From a virus, in the IMG/VR virus record IMGVR_UViG_3300022935_000057, positions 1-36,620 of that record: a DNA stretch of 36,620 nt; one strand, 5' to 3'. The translations under genes were made by a program, and so were the position numbers. This document shows positions 27,601 to 35,543 of this stretch, in pieces. How positions within the stretch are numbered: the stretch's first letter is position 1; each line of letters opens with the position of its first letter. Under the pieces are notes generated by a model. That model was not told where the DNA came from, searched no databases, and saw only the letters and a program-made list of their open reading frames with translations.

Positions 27601-29578
27601 TTTCTGTTTCGCTTACATATAATGAAATATGATTCCACTGTCCCTCCCAATCAACTGGCACCGGAGCCGTGTATTCTGTGCCAGAAATCTCTACAATAAG
27701 ATTTCCTGTTTTTGCTGTGCCGGAACCTTCTTCAATAATTCTAATACTATTAGCATTAAATGCAACATCGTTAAGTGCAAAAAGAGTTCCACCAGTATCT
27801 GTGCCGTTGATATCATCTGGATAAATCCAAAAATCTACACTAAAACTATCTAAAGAATCTTTCAAATGGTCTTTATACAAATCTGATAAAAGAATATATC
27901 CATTTTCTCCTTTTGCAGATTTAGAACCCCACTTTGGTCCACCAGCCGGATTAATTAAATTTACGCCGTATCTGAAGCTTTCTTGTTCAAATTTCGAATC
28001 CACAAACCCACTACCATTTTCATGTACATTTTCAAAATCTAAAAATATTAAAACGTCATCCCATTTGTGATCTGTGTTAGAAATCGTGACTTTTCTATCC
28101 CTAGAATACGAATCTGAATAATCAATACTAGGATAATCAGACAAACTATAATAAAAAGATGGATTGTCTTCGTCTTGAACCCAAGAAACAGTTTCTGTTG
28201 TAAATTCATTTGGTTCAACAGCACTTATGTAGGCAGATGCGGCAGAACCAGAGCCATATGAACCTATAGAAACCTGTTCTCCTGTGATATAGTTACTACC
28301 ACCAGAAATAATTTCAACAGCTTCGACTGGTCCTTTTGATGTGTTAGATATTTTCGCAGATAATCCAACTCCATCGCCGGGGTCTGAAATATATTGATTT
28401 AAATAGAAATTGTTTGGATAATTTGAACCACCATTATCAATATCAAAACCAACAATACAATCATACAAAGTTTCTGTAATTGTTACACCATTACTCATGA
28501 GTATTTCTATTTCTTCTCTTGATGTAAAAGTGCCAAAAACGTGAGTAACAAAATATTCCCTAACTGGCGAATCTGAAATACTAAATTCCAAAAATCTTTC
28601 AACTGTTGCACTTGCACCACTAGTCTTTCCCACAATTCTAACTGGATTACTAACAGTTTTGTTACTAGGTATAGTACGAACACTTCTCTCTTCGACCCAA
28701 GTATTGTCGCTTGGTTTCATAATATTGTCTTTTGGATAATAAAATTCTACATCTTCGTTGAATAAAGATCTAAACAAAAATTGATACGAACTTTCAGAAC
28801 CTTTTGATTGATAAAATTCTTTCATCAATTTTAAAAAAAGCTTTTTGTTTGAGTATTTTGTTTTTTTATATTTTTTGTTTATAAATTCTTGAGTGACACC
28901 AGATTTCTTGCGAAGATGATAGGCAATTTTGATAATTGTTTGTTCGGGCAATGGTTTTAAGGTGCCTGGGTCAACATCGGGACTGGGGTCTACAAATTTT
29001 ATTTCTTTATTGCTATCATCTAATACATAATCTGTACCTTCAGTCAATAAAGTGTAATCGGTCGGAAAGGTATATTCATCAAGCAAATCTGCTAATCCAG
29101 AAGTGCCGGATTGTGAACTGGCATCGACACTATAAACTTTTATTTCAACCGCACTCGTATCAAAATCTCGAATTTCGTAATATACGGGACTATAATATGA
29201 CAATGGAAAGACCGAATTTACACCACCAGACAAATAATTATCATACTCTATATACTCTAACTTAGAATCCGAATCCCCAGAAAAATTCAAGGCCGCTCGT
29301 AAATCAGTCGTTAGTTCTTCCCTATCTTTGATTCGAGAAAACTGTGGAAAATCCTTTGCAAGAACATTCTGATATTCATCAACAAAAATATCTAAAGTTT
29401 CATCCAAATCACTAAAATTTTCTATTTGATTTCCAATTGCGGCAGGATTTCTGTCACTTTCTAACCATTTATAGTAAAGTTCGATAAAATGAACAAATTG
29501 TTGATAATCTTCGTCCGATTTCAAATAAAACGGAAGTTGATCGACAACACTAGCTGATATTTTTTTGTGTTCTCTCAT
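24671..29578 (-). CDS. gp7: Baseplate wedge protein at the gp7 position, with LamG-like insertion (1635 aa)
   Basis: Placed exactly between gp6 and gp8, where T4 has gp7 (1032 aa), the wedge initiator that binds gp10 and gp8. The gp7 name rests on position and size more than on sequence. Residues about 1-300 carry the block common to these marine phage proteins: LPFYLKSDEDYQQFVHFIEL, LFLKLMKEFYQSKGSESSYQ, FNEDVEFYYPKDNIMKPSDN. Residues about 375-450 and 1055-1145 are Gly-rich GGSxY/GxGY segments. Residues about 505-680 resemble a LamG/concanavalin-type lectin fold (LIFLDFENV, SVDFWIYPDD, 'WNHISLYVSETEIKLHINGE'). The C-terminal part (about 1390-1635) is conserved-looking (RVNRYWVGAIRDGADPRD, LVRYRFSSEDEAELHPQKKT). 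It starts eight bases after the gp6 stop. Confidence 0.88.
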   Translation of the reverse strand: MREHKKISASVVDQLPFYLKSDEDYQQFVHFIELYYKWLESDRNPAAIGNQIENFSDLDETLDIFVDEYQNVLAKDFPQFSRIKDREELTTDLRAALNFSGDSDSKLEYIEYDNYLSGGVNSVFPLSYYSPVYYEIRDFDTSAVEIKVYSVDASSQSGTSGLADLLDEYTFPTDYTLLTEGTDYVLDDSNKEIKFVDPSPDVDPGTLKPLPEQTIIKIAYHLRKKSGVTQEFINKKYKKTKYSNKKLFLKLMKEFYQSKGSESSYQFLFRSLFNEDVEFYYPKDNIMKPSDNTWVEERSVRTIPSNKTVSNPVRIVGKTSGASATVERFLEFSISDSPVREYFVTHVFGTFTSREEIEILMSNGVTITETLYDCIVGFDIDNGGSNYPNNFYLNQYISDPGDGVGLSAKISNTSKGPVEAVEIISGGSNYITGEQVSIGSYGSGSAASAYISAVEPNEFTTETVSWVQDEDNPSFYYSLSDYPSIDYSDSYSRDRKVTISNTDHKWDDVLIFLDFENVHENGSGFVDSKFEQESFRYGVNLINPAGGPKWGSKSAKGENGYILLSDLYKDHLKDSLDSFSVDFWIYPDDINGTDTGGTLFALNDVAFNANSIRIIEEGSGTAKTGNLIVEISGTEYTAPVPVDWEGQWNHISLYVSETEIKLHINGERKILAGGFIQSAPTRQTVFNTWNRFSHNSSGTYPANAGETTAFVYNSANDTIVCTANTSTYVGFYSLESEKFSEYDFSATISSTSTDDDTIGLVIAFVIDDDGKEHTLSLLRAQGGMLNTGGYQVVYNYLQADQVVVFNGNSLAPAQSGGWAGLYSRLRAIRNGDTFTTSVSQFTTSVETDNSNIDVNTEFTFSLSELVDDGYSWASLFSGSSQWGYACHSQDASTWSNILFNGLNGEDAYTAMFESLDSYLVTLGSSLSPSGSYYDYNLGHYSSFRVTSDERYTEYTSSGTTYIKSWELDPIQNFYSAYHITKETNRPAQYYFDVVNDRLVIFKLTSEPDVNNWTDNSSFASTISSQIAQYGLAAEPFIVPDNWTVKMDFINHPHGPIVKIDVYSGGDGYEKFPFASISNSTSGYNSIGTNAILQPKGSNIGSISEIKITNSPDSASDGFGVGYTVAPTIDLSTLGDGNAQITPILGPLLKRDGFFFNDKGFLSDENRIQDGYLWQDYSYVLRTSRNIDQWRYIVKKLLHPSGLMMFGEVNLISNPEPKKLQSLYLQFLFEIVKNADVSVKNMDGLGRWTGSDSTPINVNDLLSHGYTFVYDNYQTGGPMSGVGDDTPVGQTVDTGDGRYKLLDVNRDPIPTASNWSEIKYVLVNVRDENGLDLTKFYTENTVQRNFTIYDIDITDETTRPFAKFKVIDTTHYENDLYVEFEVTHLTSFGVCSLSATPGDKVEFRWDKVFRGNVERVNRYWVGAIRDGADPRDEKFVIMIDSIGEEVPSLSNQYRSLDRIKFRFDREIPFEKLVRYRFSSEDEAELHPQKKTLAGIVRVQQNPNGEEEYGYVTSRNPYSSLESHEFYEMIWGQIVDSYDRGQNINLDSEINVYPKIMRVTTPKDPNNRLNSGMNYNSVERMKFNQTPQSIDNELYLETIENIENKSNIKTNIAHESITTAYSSAPTTWNELNSLEQI

Positions 29579-29586
29579 GACGAGTC

Positions 29587-31467
29587 CTAATTATTTCTTA
29601 TGGTTTTTACATTTTGAGTTGTAATATCATAATTATTATTATAATCATCTGTATCTTCTTCAACCGTCACTGTCACATCTTCTTTTAAAATTACAAGGAC
29701 TTGATTTCTTCTTGGAAATACATCAAGTCCGGCCGGTACGCATTCGAGTCTAAAAACTTCCAATGAACCCTCGACGGCCTCAATATTTACCGGATCAATA
29801 TTTATTGTGCCAGTTTCGTAATTTACACTACCAGTAATTTTAGTTGAATATATTTTTTTATCATTCACATCAAAGGTGTAAAATTTTAATTTTCCATCAT
29901 AATTTGAAGTTTCTTCTACATAGTAAATTCTAGTATCTCCTACAACTCTAACACCAACAGATTTTATACTACCTTTTTTAATTTTATTGTTGAAATTAAA
30001 AACATAAAATGCAGATGTATTAAACAAAACTGTCTGTTCATTTATAAGTCCAACGTAAGTTTCATTATTCGTGATCGATTGATCCAGAGTATCTATCCAA
30101 TTTACAAAATTAGAGTATCTAAAATAATCATTGAAATCGTCTAGATATTTTTTACTGAAAGAAACAATACCATTAGAAACAATATTTTTAATATCCGATT
30201 GACTGAGAGATGTAGTTTCATTATCATACTGAACTGTAGTATTAATTTTCAACTTTGTATATTCTGCATCAACTATTTGTGGTTCGATTGAGAGAACAGA
30301 ATAATCTTTTCTAAGTTTTTTTCTAATTTCTTCTTTTGTATACTCAGAAAGAAAAAATCCAGTATCTGGACGAATTGAAATATACACTCTACCATAAGTG
30401 GGTGGAATATTATCTTCTCCACCCCATATGTTTAATGATTGAGTTGAAGGATAAATTTGTGGGATAATAGTTTTATAGTCATTAACAGTGACGGCTCTAC
30501 CTTGTCCGCCAAAAGTTTTTGGTGCGTGAAATTTTATAGATTCAATATCCTCTTCGTCGGCACCACCAGCACTTCTACTAACAACTTCGATACTATCAAG
30601 TATTTCATAATTACTAATTTTGCCCTTTGCATCAATTTTTACTATTTCATTGCCAGCAGATCCGGAAGTTGTTAAATAATTTATTTCTATCATTTGTCCA
30701 GACTCTATTTGAGCCCCTAAGACACCATCCCCAAAATAAATTTCATAATTACCACCTCTACCTTCTTGAAGGAAAAACGCCTTCTCAAGTTCAGATAATT
30801 TCATATTATCATTAGATCTTTTAAACTCTTGTTTTTCTGGAAAATCTGGATTATCGTATACAAAAACTGTAATTGTACTAGTATCTACATCACTATTTGT
30901 CAATAAATACCTTTGATTTGGATCATTTGTATTTACAATATAATTTTCCGTTACATATGTACCTTGAATTAAAACAACATCTTTAACCGAAAAAACATTT
31001 GTAAAAGTGCCATCAGATCTTGCCAAAGATGAAACTTTCGGCACTATTACATTGTTTTTTGGTCTGAATTTATAAGATATTCCATCTTTTGTTGCAGTAA
31101 ATTCGAAATCTTTATTTAACATGAAAGTTTCATATACATTACTAGAAGATTTTGGTACTGTACCTTGAAATTCTAAATTTACAACCATCTCTGCGGCCTT
31201 TTTTGACCTTGGGGTATAATTTAGCATTTTTGCTTTAGATACAACATTATCTCTAATTCTAGCGGTATCCAAAAACATTTCGTTAGAAATGGCATTCATA
31301 TAATATGAATTAATATGAGTGTTAGTTGCAAGAATATCGATAAGAGTATTCAAACCAGACGCTTGAAAATCGTAATCTTTGAATTCTTTTTTGGAACTCA
31401 TATAATTTATAATACTAGTTTTTATTTCTTCAAAGTCTAATTCTGTAATTTCTATTGTCTTTGCCAT
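29587..31467 (-). CDS. gp6: Baseplate wedge protein gp6 (626 aa)
   Basis: gp6 is the backbone of the baseplate wedge; its dimers join the wedges into the inner ring around the hub. The length is close to T4 gp6 (660 aa). A Baseplate_J-like region is visible at about 300-375, with AVTVNDYKTIIPQIYPSTQS, then LNIWGGEDNIPPTYGRVYIS, strongly typical of the family. The N-terminus (EITELDFEEIKTSIINYM, DILATNTHINSYYMNAISNE, TARIRDNVVSKAKMLNYTPR) is also characteristic. Its ATG shares the A of the gp25 stop codon (TAATG at 31467), so translation is coupled to gp25, its partner in the wedge. The acidic tail 'VTVEEDTDDYNNNYDI' is not a known motif. Confidence 0.95.
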   Translation of the reverse strand: MAKTIEITELDFEEIKTSIINYMSSKKEFKDYDFQASGLNTLIDILATNTHINSYYMNAISNEMFLDTARIRDNVVSKAKMLNYTPRSKKAAEMVVNLEFQGTVPKSSSNVYETFMLNKDFEFTATKDGISYKFRPKNNVIVPKVSSLARSDGTFTNVFSVKDVVLIQGTYVTENYIVNTNDPNQRYLLTNSDVDTSTITVFVYDNPDFPEKQEFKRSNDNMKLSELEKAFFLQEGRGGNYEIYFGDGVLGAQIESGQMIEINYLTTSGSAGNEIVKIDAKGKISNYEILDSIEVVSRSAGGADEEDIESIKFHAPKTFGGQGRAVTVNDYKTIIPQIYPSTQSLNIWGGEDNIPPTYGRVYISIRPDTGFFLSEYTKEEIRKKLRKDYSVLSIEPQIVDAEYTKLKINTTVQYDNETTSLSQSDIKNIVSNGIVSFSKKYLDDFNDYFRYSNFVNWIDTLDQSITNNETYVGLINEQTVLFNTSAFYVFNFNNKIKKGSIKSVGVRVVGDTRIYYVEETSNYDGKLKFYTFDVNDKKIYSTKITGSVNYETGTINIDPVNIEAVEGSLEVFRLECVPAGLDVFPRRNQVLVILKEDVTVTVEEDTDDYNNNYDITTQNVKTIRNN

Positions 31468-31898
31468 TATCTTATTCTTTCTATACTAAATTGAGTAGAA
31501 AATACTTCTTCGGATGCTGGTACTTGATATGTTAATACTATAACTAGAGTATTTTCGTCTTTAAGTGGCTTGAAATTTATACTTAATTCTCTTACTCTAG
31601 GCTCAAAATTTGAAATTGCGTTTTCCATTCTATTTTTTATATTTATTACAGACATATCATCCAATGGTTCAAATATATCTTCCCAAATATTTCCACCAAA
31701 GCTTGGTTGAAATGGTCTTTCGAAAAAATTTGTTAGAATTAAATTTTTCAAAGATTGGTTCACTGCGGCCGCATCTCTTTTTTTTCTAACATCATTTGTA
31801 ATTGGATTTTTTTTAAATGATAAATCAAAATCAACAAATTGATTTTGTTTACTTTTTAATACTCCAAGTCTGTTTTCTAAATTTACTAATTCTGACAT
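31467..31898 (-). CDS. gp25: Baseplate wedge protein gp25 (143 aa)
   Basis: gp25 sits in the inner baseplate with gp6 and gp53 and starts sheath polymerisation; it belongs to the gpW/gp25 family. The length matches T4 gp25 (132 aa). Visible family marks are FVDFDLSFKKNP near residue 21, AVNQSLKNLILTNFFERPFQ at about 45-64, and the conserved EPR at residues 99-101 (NAISNFEPRVREL). Its ATG lies nine bases after the gp5 stop. It overlaps gp6 by one base. Confidence 0.97.
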   Translation of the reverse strand: MSELVNLENRLGVLKSKQNQFVDFDLSFKKNPITNDVRKKRDAAAVNQSLKNLILTNFFERPFQPSFGGNIWEDIFEPLDDMSVINIKNRMENAISNFEPRVRELSINFKPLKDENTLVIVLTYQVPASEEVFSTQFSIERIR

Positions 31899-31907
31899 TT
31901 TTAAAAC

Positions 31908-33422
31908 CTATGGATTTAAATCTATTTTTGGTGCTTTGATTGTGTGGTTGCCACCGGAAGTTATATCTATTTTGCCACCGACACCTGTAGTTGATTTTTT
32001 ACCAACTACTAAATTAAAGTTTCCTTCGACCACTATAGTTAAATTACCACCAACATGTAAATTTTTATTACCCATAACTAAATCAAAACCATCTCCAACT
32101 GTTTTAGAAACCTTTTTCCCGTCTGGATGATATTCTTCAAAAGAACCAGATCTGTGATAAGTATGAATTCTTTCTGCGCCTGGAGTATCGTCAATTTCTA
32201 ATACATGGCCTGTAGGAGTCCTTATCGCTTGATTATATGGATAAACGGCGGCATAAGGAGATTCTGGCTCAGTAAATTTAGAATTACTGACAAGTTCATT
32301 TTTTGTTTCTGAACATTCGGATTGTGGTTCATCCGGCAAACCACATCTTGTGGGCAAATCAGAATCTGCTGTTTGCGTAGGAGTTTGTGAACTATTAGTA
32401 CTATTAACAGTACGATTGCCAGATTGATTATTAGTATTTACACTTTGACTTATTTCATTAGAAATACTATTCATTGATCTTTGATTTCTTTGATCAATAA
32501 CATCATCTGGTGATAACGCTGCAGCTGGGGTTCCTGTTGGGTCAGACAAAAACATCGCCCTCTCTTCCTGTCTTCTAGTTGCCAATGCATCAATAGTTTG
32601 TCCACTTGCCTTATTGTATAGTAACATTTTGTTTGCAATGGTTTCATTGTCTCTTGTACCATTATTAGTCAATTGGTCAAGTCCGCCGGGCCCAAGATTA
32701 TACGCAAAGGAAGTTAGAGCATCTCTTTGTCTTTCGTTCCAAGTGTAACCGTATTGTTTTTCTTTTTCCAAAACATATCCTCTATATTTTGCTATATTTT
32801 GTGATAATCTAGCTTCGGCCTCTTGCTCATCAATCACTTCGCCCGGATAATTTGCCTTTGTACCATAACCAATTGAGTGTTGTTTATGATCCCAATATGA
32901 TTTAGAACTATATCCTTCTTTTGCTTTCAAAAAACTTACCAAATCTTTACTCGCTGCATCATTAAAGGTGGTATCGGATATTTGCGAAACTTTTTGTCCA
33001 CTTGGAACAACTCCTGTACCTTGTCCTGTTCCGCCATTAGCAACATCCTTAGAATAATTTCGTAGTGTTTGAGGAACTTCTTCACCTCTACCATTTCTAT
33101 TGATTCCCTCACCCTGACTCCCTTTAGTGCCGGGCAAAGTGCCCCATATTATAGGTTCTTGTGCATACTCACCATCTCTAAAGAAACCGATAACCCAAGA
33201 ATCGGTTCTAACACCAGTTGGACTTTGACCAATTCCACCAACTGACGCACTTGTAATTGGCATAATCGGAAGAGCCCAAGGCAAATCTTCTGTTTCAATG
33301 CCTTCATCATAAAAACCAAAAATTCTTACTTTAACTCTGCCAATTTTCAAAGGATCTTTTTCAAAATCTTCGACAACACCTGTCCACCAAACAAAATTGT
33401 CTTTTCCAATAAAATTTAACAT
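31908..33422 (-). CDS. gp5: Baseplate hub spike protein gp5 with lysozyme domain (504 aa)
   Basis: gp5 forms the trimeric spike that pierces the outer membrane and digests peptidoglycan. Domains in order: OB-fold about 8-98 (NFVWWTGVVEDFEKDPLKIG, GFFRDGEYAQEPIIWGT); linker; lysozyme of the T4/GH24 type about 158-295; C-terminal beta-helix about 385-504 with NKNLHVGGNLTIVVEGNFNL and the end KIDLNP. The lysozyme keeps the catalytic Glu (E169 in KEGY) and Asp (D178), but the third position reads Ser (S183, HSIGYGT), with one residue fewer between Asp and Ser than in T4 lysozyme (E-D-T). T4 gp5 has 575 aa. An exact late promoter is at 33441-33448, and AAAGGA precedes the ATG. Confidence 0.95.
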   Translation of the reverse strand: MLNFIGKDNFVWWTGVVEDFEKDPLKIGRVKVRIFGFYDEGIETEDLPWALPIMPITSASVGGIGQSPTGVRTDSWVIGFFRDGEYAQEPIIWGTLPGTKGSQGEGINRNGRGEEVPQTLRNYSKDVANGGTGQGTGVVPSGQKVSQISDTTFNDAASKDLVSFLKAKEGYSSKSYWDHKQHSIGYGTKANYPGEVIDEQEAEARLSQNIAKYRGYVLEKEKQYGYTWNERQRDALTSFAYNLGPGGLDQLTNNGTRDNETIANKMLLYNKASGQTIDALATRRQEERAMFLSDPTGTPAAALSPDDVIDQRNQRSMNSISNEISQSVNTNNQSGNRTVNSTNSSQTPTQTADSDLPTRCGLPDEPQSECSETKNELVSNSKFTEPESPYAAVYPYNQAIRTPTGHVLEIDDTPGAERIHTYHRSGSFEEYHPDGKKVSKTVGDGFDLVMGNKNLHVGGNLTIVVEGNFNLVVGKKSTTGVGGKIDITSGGNHTIKAPKIDLNP

Positions 33423-33440
33423 AAAAAAATCCTTTTTTAG

Positions 33441-33448
33441 TATTTATA
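33441..33448 (-). promoter_or_regulatory. T4-type late promoter (-10 box TATAAATA)
   Basis: Exact TATAAATA on the minus strand in the 32-base gap between the two gp5-type genes. It would give a short leader of about 12 bases including AAAGGA, and would transcribe gp5, gp25, gp6 and gp7. Confidence 0.6.
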
Positions 33449-33454
33449 ATTAAA

Positions 33455-34267
33455 TTATGGGTTTAGTTCTATTTTACTACCATCAGCCTTTATTGTGATT
33501 TCTGCACCACCCAATAAATCTTTTTCCTGTGAAATTTCTTCACTATAATCACCTTTAACTAATATTTCTAAATTTTTTTGTGTTAGAATTTCATAATCAC
33601 CAGACACATGAATATATAAATCTTCAGCATATATGTCGTATGAATCATTTATGATTCTTTCTTTATAATTACCATTCGGTGCATATTCTTCATAACTACC
33701 ACTGACATGATATTTTGACAATCTTTCATTACCACCAGTGTCTGCGAGCTCTGAATGGTGGCCAGACCTACTACTATATGAGCCAGTTGTATTTGGATAT
33801 ACTATATCATCTTGACTTGATGGTTCTGTTATCCTAGAAGTTTCTTTGTATTCTGATATAGTATCCTCTTTCACTTCTCTATTGATTCTATTGACATCAG
33901 ATTCAGTAACTTCACTACGTCCAACTAAAGGCCCAGTACCCTCATCTCCATACTGATCCTGTAGTGCATCATCATTAGTCACTCCGTAAATTGTACCCCA
34001 AACTAAAGGGTCTTGTGCCGTGTGTCCATCTCTAAAAAAACCAACGCACCACGAACCCTTTACAACTCCAACTGGAGATTGACCAATATTATTTACACAT
34101 GCACTTGTAATTGGCATGATAGGTAGGGCCCACGGTAAATCTTCTTCAGAAATGTCGTCATCATGGAATCCATAAATTCTTACTTTTACTCTACCTATTT
34201 TTAGTGGGTCATCCTTTACATTTTCAATAACACCTGTCCACCATAAAAAATCTTTCTCATTAAACAT
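33455..34267 (-). CDS. gp5-like spike/hub protein without lysozyme domain (270 aa)
   Basis: Residues about 5-98 are an OB-fold nearly the same as that of the neighbouring gp5 (DFLWWTGVIENVKDDPLKIG, EDLPWALPIMPITSA, GFFRDGHTAQDPLVWGTIYG). The C-terminal part (about 175-270) also parallels gp5: KYHVSGSYEEYAPNG, then short strands (DLYIHVSGDYEILTQKNLEI) and the end KIELNP against KIDLNP in gp5. The region between, which in gp5 holds the lysozyme, is only about 75 residues with no catalytic motif. It is a paralogue from tandem duplication with loss, or never gain, of the enzyme. It could form a mixed spike with gp5, or cap a different part of the hub. Its ATG shares the A of the upstream TAA (TAATG). 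Confidence 0.93.
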   Translation of the reverse strand: MFNEKDFLWWTGVIENVKDDPLKIGRVKVRIYGFHDDDISEEDLPWALPIMPITSACVNNIGQSPVGVVKGSWCVGFFRDGHTAQDPLVWGTIYGVTNDDALQDQYGDEGTGPLVGRSEVTESDVNRINREVKEDTISEYKETSRITEPSSQDDIVYPNTTGSYSSRSGHHSELADTGGNERLSKYHVSGSYEEYAPNGNYKERIINDSYDIYAEDLYIHVSGDYEILTQKNLEILVKGDYSEEISQEKDLLGGAEITIKADGSKIELNP

Positions 34268-35532
34268 TAAAATGCACCTGTCGAATCATAATCATAATAC
34301 GGCAAACCAGTTTTAATTGGTTGTGGTTGAGGATATGGATCGCCTTGCGAATCTCTAACACATTCCACACTAGAAAGATAACCATTTTTTGGAGAAAATG
34401 TATGTTTCACGGCTGTCACCAACCAATTTCCTGATATTTTTGGATTTTCCGCACCGGCCGAACCAAAAACAAAAGATGGGAAAGTAATGTCTATAAGTTT
34501 ACCAGCATTTACTTGCGTATCTCCAAAGGCAGTAAAAACCAGTTTTAAATTATCAAATAATTGTAGTTGGGCTTTACGTCTTAGAAAAGTTTGTTCATAA
34601 TTATATGTCATATCTGTATTTTCTGGTAAAAGAAATAAAGAATCTGGATGAAATTGTTTGCCTTGTCCACTTATATCAAATAATGGTTGAGACTCTATTC
34701 TATCTACACTATTATATTGATCATAAATGTTATATTCTATACCAGTCACATTTTTGTTTATAATGTCTATCAATTTAGCTTTACCACCATACATACTTTT
34801 TATCATATTTTGCATCACATTAAAATGAGATTCAAATTTAAATGTTATTATGTTTTTATCTTCAGTATTTGCATCCAATGTAACATTTGGAATACCATAC
34901 TTGTAAAAAAACTGTGGTTCTGCATTGGTTAATTCTGACAGACTTTGGAAATTATGTCCTTGAACATCTTCCCAAAATAAAAAATCAGCGGCCCCTTGTC
35001 TAAACGCCTTAGTTGCCATCCAATTAATTGCTTTCATAGGTGTCATCCCAGGCACTATTAGTTTTTGATTATCTTCCGAAGAAGATTTCATCAACCCCCG
35101 CTGAGAACCTAGAGTATTATATAACTCTTGCACAATATCAGATGCCGCGCCTTCAAATGCACGCGATATTCTTGTTTCGTAGTTTGTAATTTGTTCAGGA
35201 GTCACAAGATGAAGAGTAAAGCTTGTCGTGCCCTGATCGACAGAAAAATCAGTTAGTTTATACACAACCATATTTAATTCTATAGGTAATCTGGTATCGC
35301 CCGGATGATTGACTTTTATACGCACAGTTTCTTGGCCAATAATTGGCAATGCATCAATCAAATCTTGTGTTGTTACAATACTAATAGTTGCAGTTATACT
35401 ATCTCCAAAAATATCTTCATAGATTTCAACTAATGTGTATGTTGCTTCCAATTTCATTGTATAACCATTATGTCCTGTTATGGACAATTCCATCATGTCA
35501 TAATCGCCTGGCTTTGTTATTCCTACTGACAT
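34267..35532 (-). CDS. gp27: gp27-like baseplate hub protein (421 aa)
   Basis: The length is close to T4 gp27 (391 aa), the torus-shaped hub trimer that carries the gp5 spike. The sequence fits that fold family: LEATYTLVEIYEDIFGDSIT, LIDALPIIGQETVRIKVNHP and the tube-domain strand 'FTLHLVTPEQITNYETRISR', then GMTPMKAINWMATKAFR, 'DFLFWEDVQGHNFQSLSEL' and a C-terminal strand set 'GNWLVTAVKHTFSPKNGYLS'. Its place directly before the gp5-type genes supports a hub role. Direct identity to T4 gp27 is low by eye, so the name is by fold pattern and context; it could also be annotated only as a hypothetical hub protein. It starts 11 bases after the gp53 stop. Confidence 0.85.
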   Translation of the reverse strand: MSVGITKPGDYDMMELSITGHNGYTMKLEATYTLVEIYEDIFGDSITATISIVTTQDLIDALPIIGQETVRIKVNHPGDTRLPIELNMVVYKLTDFSVDQGTTSFTLHLVTPEQITNYETRISRAFEGAASDIVQELYNTLGSQRGLMKSSSEDNQKLIVPGMTPMKAINWMATKAFRQGAADFLFWEDVQGHNFQSLSELTNAEPQFFYKYGIPNVTLDANTEDKNIITFKFESHFNVMQNMIKSMYGGKAKLIDIINKNVTGIEYNIYDQYNSVDRIESQPLFDISGQGKQFHPDSLFLLPENTDMTYNYEQTFLRRKAQLQLFDNLKLVFTAFGDTQVNAGKLIDITFPSFVFGSAGAENPKISGNWLVTAVKHTFSPKNGYLSSVECVRDSQGDPYPQPQPIKTGLPYYDYDSTGAF

Positions 35533-35543
35533 AATTTATCCTA

